Shown: positions 33,118 to 44,822 of the stretch, in pieces | Layout: the number at the start of each line of letters is the position of its first letter | Numbering within the stretch: position 1 is the first letter of the stretch | Assembly (NCBI GenBank): GCA_024734495.1 | Contig: JALMQS010000075.1 | Location: 2,162,935 to 2,226,934 of the forward strand | Length of the DNA stretch: 64,000 nt | Source of the DNA: Forficula auricularia | Lineage: Eukaryota; Arthropoda; Insecta; Dermaptera; Forficulidae | Direction of reading: 5' to 3' | Made by a program: the position numbers and the translations under genes | The notes under the pieces: model-generated | The model's input: the letters and a program-made list of their open reading frames with translations, nothing else | Databases searched by the model: none | What the model was told of the DNA's origin: nothing

Positions 33118-33345
33118 TAAAATTTTATTTTAATCACACATATTTAATTATAATTATTTATTGAACACGAACAAATAATACAATATAGATTTAGGTTAAC
33201 TGAACTTGAATCGAACTGGGTGTTCATGTTCATACTTGAAAACGACCGCAGAATAAGTCGATCGAAACGTCCTTGTTATATTGTATTATTTGTTCGTGTT
33301 TAATAAATAATTATAATTAATTTTGTGTGATTTAAATAAAAATTC
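33118..33345. mobile_element. Foldback element with one subtype-2 hairpin
   Basis: Arms AATCACACATATTTAATTA and AACACGAACAAATAATACAA with right complements. The hairpin (CTTGAAAACGACC...GATCGAAACGTC) is at 33233-33272. Confidence 0.65.
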
Positions 33346-33525
33346 AACCCTTAGAAAATAATACTTTAAAAAATAGAGGTGTTGTTACGTTTTTAAAATT
33401 GAATACAAGTGTTATAAAACAATGTTTAAAAAAACACTTTAATACAGTCGGCCTTTTGGGGCCCCTTACAAGCACGAGGGGCCCCGCAGCCACTCATTAC
33501 CCTATGATCCCCCACTGTCTTTTCT

Positions 33526-34504
33526 TCTAATTTCTTGACACGAATATACACAAAAATGCATTCTGTAAAAGAAATAGTCCTTTCTTGAGACAACCTTGTT
33601 TCCTTTTTGTGAATTCTGGTTAAAAGCAAACAATAATCATAACAGATAAAAATAGAACACTGAAGAATATGGAAATTGGTTCTCTAGAAGTATCTCTTTA
33701 CTTCTGAATTTTTTGATTTCCGCCTGGACCAATTTAAAGAAGAAAGTTGGGATAATATCATAGGGTCGATGTAGCCCACTTATCTCTAGAAAATAAATCT
33801 GTGATTTTTCTCAGATGATTTATTCCTAGACAAAAACTTAAATTGTTTCTAAGGTAAATTAGTAATTTAGATGATTTAATTTCATAAATATTTATCTAAA
33901 AGTTAAACAAAAAAAGTTCAATTTATTCCTAGCTGCTACTTGTAATATTACTACTAGCTCTGTTTACTTACTACTCGACTCTCTGTTTTTTGCTTTAGGG
34001 AATGAAAAATGTATATTAACTCCCAAAAGTCCTGGCATTTTCATAAGACAACTTTTGAAAACATTTGGATAACATCGCAATAGGAACGGCAGACATCCTT
34101 AAATGATTTCATACTTAGACTAGCCAAGGTGCATTTGAATTTCAAACAGACGCCTTCAACTTCTTAATAAAGGGAAAAGCTCGGGAAATAAACCTCCGCT
34201 GCAGCCTGGTCCTTTTCTCACCAACACACTTAGCCCTTCGCAACTACTATCCTTTTCTCTAAATTTTTTTTCTTTTTTACTGAATGCCATAAATATAGCT
34301 CGGATTATATGCATATTTTAAACTAATAGACATAACAAATCATTTTTTAAGGCACACACGAATTACAACAAAAATAATGTCATTTAATAGAGAATTTAAT
34401 TTGCTTGTTTTCATATTTTTGTATTTTCGTGCATATTAATGGATAATTTCTCAATATGTTTGTCCAGAGATAAGAATACTTATTATATATACTAGTATAT
34501 GTAT
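33526..34504. other. Unassigned intron sequence
   Basis: Composition is more even near 34010-34250, but there is no frame or element end. Confidence 0.45.
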
Positions 34505-34506
34505 TA

Positions 34507-35006
34507 GGTGGGCTTATTTTGATATTTTCGAATTTTTACGCTAACAAGGGCTCACGGAGTTCGAAATAAATAAAAAAAAATATCCCCCAAGTTTCTAGTA
34601 TCTATGTCAATTATAACTTGGGCCCCTCTTTCTCATTTAAATAACATATTCCGGCCAAAGTAATGTTTCAAAAAATTTGAAACTCTGTAGATATAGCAGT
34701 ATTGTATCTAGCTGCAACTCAAAATTATAATAGCTAAAAATTTGTAATAATTCTGATGGATAGCTAGTATTATAAGGATAAAGTCTACAGAGTTTCAAAT
34801 TTTTGAAACCATTATTTTGGCTGAAATAAAAAATTGATATTTTAGTACCAAAAACCCCATGTTTTTTAGATGAGAAACTCACATCGCTGGGAGCACAGGT
34901 TATAGTTGAAACTTGAAACTTGGGGGATATTTTTTTTTATTTATTTCGAAACATATGGGCCCTTGTTAGGGTAAAAATTCGAAAATACCTAAATTAAGAA
35001 CCACCC
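34507..35006. mobile_element. TA-flanked MITE (copy 1)
   Basis: The inverted ends GGTGGGCTTATTTTGATATT and AATTAAGAACCACCC sit between TA dinucleotides (34505-34506, 35007-35008), as in Tc1/mariner elements. Internal AGTTTCAAATTTTTGAA blocks are also inverted. Family member: 44823-45444. Confidence 0.75.
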
Positions 35007-35206
35007 TAATATATAGGTATATATAAAATAGATAATTAAAAAAAAAAGGTTTTTATTTCAAAATCCCTTAAGTAACAGAATATTAATATTTATTTAGTAG
35101 AAACTCTAAAAATTTTACTGAAAAAATTTTAAGTTAAAAGCTCCCACGTTTTTATTTTTAGTCATGGAAGTGAACAAATTTTTAGAGTATTCTAAGAAAA
35201 TTATTT

Positions 35207-36355
35207 TCTATTTTTACAGGATTTTGAATTAAAAGTGTTAAAAAATATATATATTTTTATTTGATACTTTTTAGAATTTAATATTTACAAGATTTATATT
35301 TTAGGTGGTTGATTTTTGCACCAAAACTTCCACAGATGGACAATTGCTTGTATTGATTTCACTCGAAATATTTATTTTTATTATCTTTTTTTGAAATGAC
35401 TCATAGTTGAAGGAAAAATTATTTTCAAGGATGTTTTTTTCTGTATCTTTTAATTTGGATATCCACGATAACTCAAGAATAAAAAGTCAAAAAATTTTAA
35501 TTTTCAAATCGAACAAGTAGTTAGATTTTGGGCTCTCTAGCTTCAGAACTTCTTTGTGAAAAATGCAAAAAATTAGAAAATATCGAACTGTCGTATGAAG
35601 AGCTTTATTTATTTAACAGTTATTAGTTATAACAATTAATAACTTAAATTGAGCATACATGTTTGTATGTATTCATGAAATGAACCTCCACATTAGCTTT
35701 CAAACCGTTGGCTGACAAAATATTACAAAATACATAATATTTTCGAGAGCCTACCGATTCTTGAAAAAGTTTTCCCTTTTTCTTCCAATAAATTATTATT
35801 GTTTTTTTTTCTTTTCTTTTCTTTTATTGGCCTCGGGAACCTAGATGTCCATTTAGCCAGGCGATCATATTCGTTCATATCTCCAAATTCTCCAGCCCTC
35901 AAACGCTGATCCCTAAGGCGGCCCCGCTCGGGGGCACAGTAGGGCAAGCAGAGCATTCAAAACCGATCCCCCGCAACCGGCCAAAAGGCATCGCGAATGG
36001 CCGTCGAATATAGAGCAATACAAGAACGTACTTGTTCATAAGTCCCTTCAATAAGGGATAAAACAGAGGACTTGTATTAACAAATTACCTAGTCTAACAC
36101 CCCTAGAAAAATTAATACATAACAAAAATAGACTATGCGATGGAATACTGAAACAATACATTTTGTATAAGCTCAATATCTATATAAAAATGAGAATAAA
36201 TAAATTAATAAAAATATCAGAGTCAAGAAAGGATGATATCTAGCAGAAATATTTTAAATTATAATTCAAACCCAATGGAAATTATGTGTTTGATGACTGT
36301 TTCTGCCAGTATGCCCCCGCCAGAAAGAGAAGCTAAGGGACCCCTGCTTAGGTGG
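35207..36355 (-). repeat. Right arm of the large inverted duplication
   Basis: Reverse complement of 29880-31030 with few differences (a small AT insertion near 35605 and an insertion with GGACCCCTGCTTAGG near 36338). Confidence 0.85.
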
Positions 36356-37499
36356 GGAACTCAATTTCTTTTCGAATTTTAAAATAAAGTCTGTCTATTA
36401 TTATTATTGTATTTGTTTTAAAAACTAATATTTATTTGTAACCTAATTAAACATATATGTTATTCTTATATCATGGCCCCCACATAAAATCTCAGACCCG
36501 GGGTTCAAAATCTGAGCCGGGCCCCTTATTATGGAATAAGTATGTGTTTTTTATGAAGTGAAAAAAGTTGGTCATCCTATGCATTTTTATTCTAACATAC
36601 CCCTTTAAAAACATGTTATGTGCTGGCCACGGGCCCCAAGCACTTGGACCCTCCCATGTAGGGGCTATGTCTTATATTATTATTTGCATTTTTCTTTTAG
36701 ATTTTTTTAAATGAATTTTTTGCTCTACCACTGATGTACTGGCCAATTTTTCTTCTTCATCAAAGTTTTTGAAGCAGAATAAATTGCATATATGTGGAAA
36801 TCTTGAAAAATGCTTGCATATTTTTCGAAATTTTGGTGCAGATATTGGTGTGTATATATGTGCATATTTTGCTATTTTTTGTGCATATTAATATGAGCTC
36901 TAATCATAAATATGAATAAACGAATCGAAATTACAGATTATTTAATAAAAACTAATTAAATTACAGAGATTAATTCGGGATTGCATTATGCCAGGTAATT
37001 TTAATTAATAAGCAATAAACAATTTGGCGAATGGATGTAATAGGATTGAGTGAGTATGAAAACCGAATGATCTCCTGCAGTTCATTTTGGCCGTTGCATT
37101 CAATTAGGGGAATCCAATTGGTTCCCATTTTTGAATTGTATTTGAGAATATTAATTAATTTTAATAATTCATTTAAATTCTGGTAGATATTGTAAATTAG
37201 GGTTACGAAAAAAATATATAAGATAGCCAAGTGTCATGAAAAATACATGTAGGTATATATATAATAATAAATCTCAACAGCTTCACCAATTTATTTTAAA
37301 ATTTTGATTTCTGATTTTATTAAATGTTTCATCTAGAACCTACACCAATCACGCTTAACAAAATACAATTTTTAAGATATAAAATGTTTGATTGGAATTA
37401 AATTAACACAAGGTCTTTGTGACAGCTAACATTCTGGAACAAATAAATAAATAAACATTACAGGGTGATTAATAGTGGCTATTTTTTCAATCCACAATA
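36356..37499. other. Unassigned sequence with hAT-like debris
   Basis: CCCGGGGTTCAAAATCTGAG, GCCGGGCCCC and GCTCTACCACTG (36480-36735) recall hAT ends, but no pair or duplication could be set. The remainder is AT-rich. Confidence 0.35.
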
Positions 37500-37507
37500 T
37501 AGTAGGG

Positions 37508-38256
37508 CAGTGATTCTCAACCTGGGTTCCGCGGAACCCAGGGTTCCACAAAGGGAGGTTTGGGGTTCCGCGCCTAGAGGTCAATAAAAGAAAAAATAGA
37601 AAAACAAAAATAGTAGTTAGTAGTATCACCCCTCAAAAAATTTGTCATGTAAAGAAAAAAATACTAAATTTAGAGTCTAAGTATTACCTTATAGTCAAAT
37701 AAAACCATTGATACTTAAGAATGCGATGAACATCACTATTATTGTCTCAGTGATACCATTTTTGTTGCTCTAAAGTTCCTTAACTTTCTTATAATACAAC
37801 GATTACGTTACATTAGTAACATAAAAATGAAATCATGATTTTATTGTTTTATTATTTGTTATTAATGACGTTTGAAATAATATTGCTTTTCAAATAGATG
37901 AGAATGTTATTTATGAGTATACATTGAATATGTAAAAAAACCTGTCCGATCCGAAAGGGGCATCCCAATGACATTATCAAAAAAATTTAATAATAATATT
38001 ATTCATGAAAATAAAAATGTTAAGTATTGTAATTTAAAATTCACGTTTTTTGTCCCCAATTTCCAAAAATCTAGCAAATTTTTAAAATATGATAATCATC
38101 GCTGGCAGTATGTTCTATTTGGAAGCTATAAAAGTAGCATGATGTTGATATTTTGACGAAAAATTAAATATCTTATATTTTAGTGCTAGGGGGTTGCTCA
38201 GAAATAAATATAAGTGCTCTAGGGTTCTTCGCTCTACAGAAGGTTGAGAAACACTG
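37508..38256. mobile_element. hAT MITE
   Basis: Begins CAGTGATTCTCAACCTGGG and ends AGGTTGAGAAACACTG. Perfect 8-bp duplication TAGTAGGG (37500-37507, 38257-38264). Subterminal GGTTCCGCGGAACC palindrome. Confidence 0.9.
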
Positions 38257-38412
38257 TAGTAGGGGATGAAATATCCCCCTAATGAAAGTTGTTTGAATAC
38301 TGAGATTTTTACATTACAATTATTTGAGAAAATGTTCGAAGTTGATGCCATTTTGCTGTTAACAGAACATAGCTCTGCGTATATTTGATTCTGTGTAGAA
38401 GCCATATCTACC

Positions 38413-38747
38413 ACATCATCCCCCTAAAGCCCTCTTTACGAGAAACACACGGTTTTCGAACGCTCAGCACCTCTTCGCTGTCAAATTGGATAAAAGTCGA
38501 ACAAGCGCTTTCGCCAACTCTTTTATCCCTATGACCCCTAAAGACTGGAACTCGCTCCCTGCCACCATCTTTCCCAAGACTTATAACCTTCAGCTATTTA
38601 AGACCCGTATCCACAGATACCTTCGACCCCCGCCCGGCCCATAAAATTCTTTCTTCTTCTTTTCCCGATGGAGGGGCCAACCCAGGCCTTTAGGGGTTGC
38701 ACCTTTTTGGTGTAACTCCTTCTCTCATCATTTTCATAAAAAAAGCA
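38413..38747 (+). mobile_element. 5'-truncated LINE 3' end with intact C-terminal frame
   Basis: Without a start codon the frame reads PPKALFTRNTRFSNAQHL, then FAVKLDKSRTSAFANSFIP, NSLPATIFPKTYNLQLF and HRYLRPPPGP, ending at TAA 38642-38644. Compare the decayed copy at 4650. The shared 3' UTR follows. Confidence 0.8.
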
Positions 38748-39570
38748 TGATCTCTACAATAATCTGATTTAAATCGGCTGAAGACATTTTAAGAAATCCT
38801 GATATGTGATCAAGATTGAGGAATTGAACATGCTGAATAAAAAATTCGTTATTAAGATGGGATGCCAACTGAATCATGAATTGTCCGACCTAGAATAGAG
38901 CAAAACGGGAAATTCGAACATTTACTCTAATACAGGAACGTAAATGTAAATATCTCGAATATTAAAAAACTTTTCTTAGTGCGATTTTTTGTGAATCAAT
39001 TTTTTTTATCCTTTAGTATCGTTGATTTAAATAAAAGTCCTACTTTTGAAAACATCCTATATAAATTATAAATATCCCCGAAGAGTAAAAAAAAGTTATC
39101 TCGATAAAATCATAATAGCTGTGTAGGTATAGATAAAAAATATGTATTTTTATTTGTTGGAGAATGTTAACTGCCACTCATAAAACCCTTGTTGTTTGAT
39201 GTTAGTCAAATTAAAAATCCTTTATCACGTAAAGGGTCAATCATGATGAAATTTAAATATATTTTTCATAACTCAAATGTCTATCATATAACCCTATTCT
39301 TTTAAAAATCCATAAATTAAAATTTTTCCAATGATCAATTTAAATTAATTGAAATAATAAATTACATAGAATAAACTACCTATATGTAAAAGCAAAATAG
39401 AGATATAAAAGTCATTTAAACCATTTTTGTTTAAAAACTCTTTTATAAGTACTCTTAAAAATTATATATGTAGAAGATATATTTAAGAACTAATTTCTCT
39501 ATCCATTGCTTTAGTTCATTGATCATATTGAAACTTGTGTTTAAACATGACAATAATTTTTGAAGTGATA
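38748..39570. other. Unassigned AT-rich sequence
   Basis: Nothing recognised. Confidence 0.5.
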
Positions 39571-39579
39571 ACTTCTTTT

Positions 39580-39860
39580 GGCGCGCCTTGCACACTTTTT
39601 ATTTTACTTGGCAGTAAATGGGATTGAAGCGTCACGCGTCACGGTTGGGGTTTGTGTCTAGCCACAGATGGCGCTGCAGCATTAACTCTAAGCTCAAATT
39701 AACCATTATTAATGAAGAATTAAATAAGATTTTCAAAATTGTATTAATCCTTAAAATGGGAGATTTTAATAATTAGCGCTTGGCAATGCAACCCGCATCA
39801 CAGTACAGTCGATTTTAATGCATACCCTAAGAATCCCAGGCGGCGCTATACACTTTTAAC
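39580..39860. promoter_or_regulatory. GC-enriched island about 1 kb downstream of the TM exon
   Basis: Contains AAGCGTCACGCGTCACGG, AGATGGCGC at 39666-39674 (matches the AGRKGGCGC core reported for fly CTCF) and GGCGGCGC near 39840. No frame or element ends. Regulatory role inferred. Confidence 0.3.
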
Positions 39861-40281
39861 TTAATGCAAACAACTCATTGTCTTTCATTAGATAAGAGAA
39901 GGGGTGTTCACCCTTTAAAACACTTAAGCTGTTTGGTATCTTTTTTTTTTTAAGAAGTAGTGTTGTTAAAAAAAGTTGTTTCTTTTTCAACTTATTAATT
40001 TGTTGAATTTTGATAGCAAAAACTGGAGTTTCTAATTAATTCATTTTGTTTTATCCCTGGCGTTCTTTATTTGAAATTCTATAGGTATATACTAGCCGGT
40101 CTCCAAGAAAATAACTCTAATAGATTAATGATATTTTTCTTAATAATTATATCACTTTTGATTAATAAGGCAATAAGCATTAATTTATCTTATTATTAAC
40201 ATTTCCGTCCATAATTTGTATTAATTTGAAAGTTTAAAATAGGAAAAATAAGGACAAGTTTTTATGTGTGACTTTTTTATT

Positions 40282-40333
40282 TATCAGCCAACGTTTCGTC
40301 GACTTTGCCAACCTCTTCAGGGCTTCAAATAGT
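40282..40333 (-). ncRNA. Hammerhead-like ribozyme motif, most complete copy
   Basis: Stem I AGCC/GGCT, an internal loop, then TATTT/AAATA. CTGAAGA, G, stem II GTTGGC...GTCGAC, GAAAC, GTT. All core positions agree with a hammerhead apart from the extra base before stem II. Confidence 0.65.
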
Positions 40334-40605
40334 CATGCCACACATTCATCTAAATTTTATTTTTATCTTCGTTACAATTGAAGACCATCAGAAACACAAA
40401 TTTCAAAAAATATTTGTCACATTCCATAAACAATTTTTCCTTCTATTCTTTATATTAATAATAATTACACTAGACAAAACAGAAATACATTGAATGAGGC
40501 AACACTTTTTTTTAAAACAATAGAATAGAATCTTTTTATTTTATTTTATTGATCTTTACATTTAGAAATCTCAAATGTAAATAAAATGTGTGGAATGACT
40601 ATTTG

Positions 40606-40650
40606 AAGCCTTGAAGAAGTCGGCAAATTCGACGAAACGTTGGTTGATAA
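40606..40650 (+). ncRNA. Hammerhead-like ribozyme motif, partner copy
   Basis: Core TTGAAGA (first C changed), stem II GTCGGC...TTCGAC, GAAAC, GTT. Stem I AGCC with GGTT. Confidence 0.5.
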
Positions 40651-40776
40651 ATAAAAAAGTCACACATAAAAACTTGTCCTTATTTTTCCTATTATAAACT
40701 TTCAAATTAATTTATCTTAACTTATTAATTAATTATTATTTAACCAACTAGGGAAATAATAAGAGATTTCACTTAC

Positions 40777-41085
40777 CATATTTATTTGGAATAATATCCG
40801 GGTCAGCGTCGTCGGCCGCTGAGACGGATACTGTATTTAAAGGAAGAGTGAGTCCGTTTCCAGAGCCCCCATTGTCTAAGCCAGCGACATCATCGACGCC
40901 CGCTGCAGCTGCGGCTGCAGCATCTTTAGCTACATCGCCCAGCTCTCCGCCTCCACGGGGACGTCGATGACGTCTGTGACGACGTACCAAAGCAGCTGTT
41001 ACAGCGCACACGCAAGTGAGAAGCGCTGCAGCTATCGCTGCAAGGCCTGCGAGGACGGGGTCGACAGGCAGAGGACTACTTGGAC
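40777..41085 (-). CDS. Internal exon: transmembrane segment and start of cytoplasmic tail of a sidestep-like Ig-superfamily receptor
   Basis: The exon is bounded by a polypyrimidine tract ending in TTTCAG, with a good branch-point sequence (CTTAAC) upstream, and by a consensus donor G|GTAAGT. It is 309 bp, enters in phase 1 and leaves in phase 1. The reading frame gives a short extracellular stub (GPSSPLPVDP), a 24-residue hydrophobic helix (residues 11-34, LAGLAAIAAALL then TCVCAVTAALV), an Arg/His stop-transfer run (RRHRRHRR), an Ala/Gly/Asp-rich linker and the acidic motif DPDIIPNKY. A type I membrane protein with its N-terminus outside is implied. A TM exon with phase 1 at both ends is usual in Ig/FN3 receptors, and the xPDIIPxxY tail motif recalls sidestep-family proteins. 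That name is from memory and uncertain. GC content is far above the flanks. No ectodomain exon is visible up to the right edge. Confidence 0.82.
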
Positions 41086-41388
41086 CTGAAACCACAGAGA
41101 AACGGTGTTAAGATATGGAAGAATTCTTATAGCGGATTCATTATTAAAAATGAATTCATTTAACACCACCATATTTATCAAGTGCTTAAGTTTTCTAAAG
41201 AGTATTCTTCTTAATACAATTGCACCGCACAAAAATAAGAGAGATCATGGTGTTAAGACCTACAAAAAGCCTTGTCGTATAGTATACACTGTGACAATTA
41301 TATTCTTACGCCCGATTTCACAACAATACTTAAACTAAGGTAGCACTTCAAACCAAATTTTCCTGACATCCTCTTTGATTCAAATACA

Positions 41389-41598
41389 GGGCGGGGCAAA
41401 AGTAATCACCCTATTGGAAAACGCTATAAGAAAAGTAATCACCCAATGTTCTTTTGCTGTATTTTTTTTTTTAATGAAAAACTTTGATTCTGCTTGTGAA
41501 ATTTGTTTATTTAATCCATTAAAATCTATTCCATCAAGTCGAGAAAATGATATCGGCCAAGTGGCCGCCGCCAGAGTTGATCAGTTGATTTCCGGGTC
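41389..41598 (+). mobile_element. 5' end and internal remnant of a mariner/Tc3-like element
   Basis: CAGGGCGGGGCAAAAGTAAT is a typical terminal repeat start. A 25-bp segment (41559-41583, GTGGCCGCCGCCAGAGTTGA) recurs inverted at 41814-41840 inside the transposase end. Confidence 0.55.
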
Positions 41599-41890
41599 GC
41601 TTAATCTCTTTTTGGAGATTTGAACTGGCCGGCCAGATCACCTGATTTAACCGTCACAGACTTCTTTGTATGGGGTTTCTTGAAGTCGCGGGTTTACGTC
41701 AACAAGCCTCAGACTCTTGAAATCCTTGAGGAGAATATTCGCCAAGAATGCGAGAACCTGTCGACCGAAGTTCTGGCAAGAGTGATGGAAAATGCCATAA
41801 AACGGGCCCGTATGGTCATCAACTCTGGCGGCGGCCACTTATTTATATTTAAAAATATCAGGTTTCGATTTGAGTTCTTATTCTCAATAT
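41599..41890 (+). pseudogene. Mariner/Tc3-like transposase C-terminus
   Basis: The frame reads SLFGDLNWPARSPDLT, then VTDFFVWGFLKSRVYVNKP and QTLEILEENIRQEC. WPxRSPDLTxxDFFxWGxLK is the hallmark of the third catalytic acidic residue in this transposase group, here the Asp of TDFF. It ends INSGGGHLFIF. The N-terminal DNA-binding and first two catalytic parts are gone. Confidence 0.85.
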
Positions 41891-42276
41891 AGAGTAACAC
41901 AACATTTGACAATTCATCCCAAATAAATAAGTCACTCATACTATTAGTCATCATTTAATAACACGGTGAAAAAATTATTATTATTTTTGAACCAAAAGTT
42001 TTGAAGCGAGCGAGTCCAACATCTATTCGCTTACAGAATACATGCATTTTGACACCAGAACGAAATTTCTACGATTTCCCGTTCTTGAGTTATCGCTAGT
42101 ACCAGAATCCAGACACATAGCGACACACATCAAAAATCACGCTTGAAAATGATTATCCCACAGATTTCAGACATTTTTAAACATAAATATAAAAAAACAA
42201 AAAAAAAAAATCGAGTGAAATCATTTCTACGACCTGTTTTAAATAATCTAGTAAAACAAATATATTATCTAAACCC

Positions 42277-42603
42277 ATTGTTCCTAATCTAGGGGTATAA
42301 TAGGTAAGTGAATGGGGTAATCAGACTAATTAATATAGTAGCGCAGAAAAAATTTCTAGCTCTCAAAATATATTGATTTTCATTGTTATAGGATCAACTA
42401 ATTTTCATATTTAAATAGTTCTACAAATTGAAACTGAAAGAACATTCAGAACTTTTAGTAGAAAAACAAATGGTAAACAGTGAATAATCCTATAACTTTT
42501 TAGTTTTATTTTCTCATATTTTTTTAACAAGGAGTAAAAACACATGGCTTTTTTGATGGATGGTCTATAGGGGTGACAAAATTCAAAAGGTTAAGAAACA
42601 CTG
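42277..42603. mobile_element. Probable short hAT MITE
   Basis: The left CATTGTTCCTAATCTAGGGG and right AAAGGTTAAGAAACACTG ends resemble the other hAT ends here. No matching duplication. Confidence 0.45.
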
Positions 42604-42694
42604 ATATAATCACTTTCCATTAATTGTATAAATTTCGTGTTGTATTCAATTCTTTTAATAAATTTCAGGGGAAAAAAATAATTTATAGAAAAAA

Positions 42695-43613
42695 AACCGA
42701 CTTAAAAAAAATTAAATGCAACAAATAAAATAATACAATTCAAAAGTCAAATAAAATGCACTAAAAGGTATAAAATAATCTTAATGTGAAACCTACCAAG
42801 TATTTTTTATCCAATAATTTTAAAAAATGTTTCACCAAGTACCAACACCAAATTCCTTAAAAACTATAAAATAATTAACTAATTTAGTTACAAGTAAACG
42901 ATGAAATTTTTACATGAAATCACTTTTTGAAGTCGGTGCTAAACATATACATTTTATGAATCGCACTCGACGGATCGTTTGTCAGTTAATGGAGTAAACA
43001 TTGCGTAAGCATATAGTTTTTTTGGCACCGACTTCAAAAAGTGATTTCATGTAAATATTTCGTCGTTTAGTTGTAACTAAATTAGATAATTCTTTTATAC
43101 CTTTTAGTGCATTTTATTTGATTTTTGAGTTGTATTATTTTATTTGTTGCATTTAATTTTTTTGAAGTCGGTTTTGCTTTTTTTCTAAAAATTATTTTTA
43201 TTTTTCTCTTTTTAGTGATGTTGACAATAGTAATAATACCTTGCAAGAATCTCGTAAGAGAAAGATTCGTGCGAATGAATCACAAAATGATAATAAAATT
43301 CAATTCATATATAGAAGAATTTTCTCGAAACGTTAGCGGGTTTTAAATGAACGTTTTAAGATTGTTTTTTTTTTATAAAAGATTTTTTATTATAATTTCG
43401 ATTATTTGCTCAAATGAATTGAAGATTTCCGCTATTTTGTCATTGATCTTATCATCAGAACTTGACCAAATTAATATGGTACTAATCGGAATACTAAACC
43501 TAGTGCAAAAAAATCATCAATATCGGTGCATAATTGGTGAGGAAATCGAGTAACATAGACACAAAAAAAAAATTCAGTCGAATTGAGAACCTTCTCCTTT
43601 TTGAAGTCGGTTA
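42695..43613. mobile_element. Repeat with AACCGACTTCAAAAA termini (copy 2)
   Basis: Same family as 3149-3837. Internal palindrome centred near 42985. The right end reads TTTTTGAAGTCGGTT. Confidence 0.65.
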
Positions 43614-44715
43614 AAAAATATAAAATAAAAAGAAGGGAGATCAGTGATGGATGAGTTTTCTATAGGTTTCAGACACTATTGTAACGAATGTTGCTTTCAA
43701 ATAGATATTTCAATAACTATATATCTATATACCAACATTTAGACACATACATCTTTATCCATCCCTGTAGGATAGTAGGGGTAGCAACTTTATGTGAATT
43801 AAACATGAGGCAAGTAAAAGTGTAAAAGTACAGTGGTGAGCCAAAGAGATGGTCTTTTTTGCTAAGAGGTATTTCTCTCTGTGCCATCTGACGAATCGCC
43901 TTACATCTCCCTCTCTGTCTCTTCCGCATTCATCATTCCCTTTTATTTTTTTACTACAAGGGAATGATTTTTATGTAAATCACACATTTTTATTTCTCTT
44001 TCCTTTTTTTTCTCTCCGGAATGAGATTAAATCAAATATCGATAACAAAAAATAAAACAGTGACAAAATGGTTAAAGGATTTTATTATAACTTGGTTGCC
44101 ATTGTAATCTGTAAATTGTAAAAAGATTATTTTCGCCTCAAAAACATTTTTATTTTATTTTCAAACTTATATAAAATCAGTGATGTATATGGAAGTGGAT
44201 AGATGACTGGAGTTTAAAAAGTTAGTATGGTCGCTATCATTAGAGCTGGCAAAACATTCAGATCGATGAATTTATTTACTCGGTACGCTCAGAGGACGTA
44301 TTCAATAAATAACTTTTTATTTTGAAATGTCGTCAATGAAGAGAAAAATCATGGTAAAAGTAACAAATAAATCCCCTGACGTCACATGGAAACACTAACC
44401 TCCTAAAACACCACCTCATAGGACTGGTTTGCATTGTGCAATTTCCCCTACCCCTTCATTTTAGGGGTTGAATGATGGAAAGTTTGGAATTTTTTCTTTG
44501 GTTGTGTCCCAAATTCTACTAGCATGCGAAATTTCATGATGCTGGAATGATTAGAATTACCCTATAGGTTTTATTTGCCTGTCAGTCAGTTTGTCAGTGA
44601 GTGAGTGCCAAAATTAGCTATTTTCTCAGGTCCACATTTCAGAATTTATTTATGCTATATTATTGAAACTTGTTACCCTCTTCAAGATGGATTACATAAT
44701 TACATGTGTATAATT
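43614..44715. other. Unassigned sequence
   Basis: A perfect TGACGTCA lies at 44377-44384. Nothing else was recognised. CTGTCAGTCAGTTTGTCAGT near 44580 is LINE-like. Confidence 0.4.
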
Positions 44716-44820
44716 TCAGCTCTGTATCTCAAATGAGTTCTGAGCTGCTGGGGGGTCGAAATTTGCTCGAATAAATAGCGAACAGCGTGTACGGCCAATG
44801 GTCGAACTTGGCCTGCCCAT
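44716..44820 (+). repeat. Dispersed repeat fragment (CAGCTCTG family)
   Basis: Second copy of 4500-4614, interrupted by the TA-flanked MITE. Confidence 0.5.
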
Positions 44821-44822
44821 TA

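Larger units (their letters stand above)
32362..33517. mobile_element. hAT element carrying two SINEs and a foldback
   Basis: Begins CAGTGGCGGATCAAGTC and ends GGGATCATAGGG-type sequence read as TATGATCCCCCACTG. Perfect 8-bp duplication TCTTTTCT (32354-32361, 33518-33525). No transposase. Confidence 0.88.
40208..40720. mobile_element. Foldback element with two hammerhead-like hairpins, next to the TM exon
   Basis: Arms of about 150 bp (ATTAATTTGAAAGTTTA, GGACAAGTTTTTATGTGTG and complements). Outward hairpins at both sides. Ends about 55 bp from the TM exon donor. Confidence 0.8.
23514..40776 (-). other. Large receptor intron (17.3 kb) filled with mobile elements
   Basis: This interval lies between the TM exon and the basic tail exon. 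It contains hAT, LINE, SINE, MITE and foldback insertions on both strands, listed separately, and two GC-enriched islands without element signatures (about 29150-29370 and 39580-39860). Its boundaries are set by matching splice sites and phases. Confidence 0.7.

Noticed and set aside
41105..41338. Plus and minus frames beside the TM exon
   Set aside because: AT-rich and without motif or splice support.
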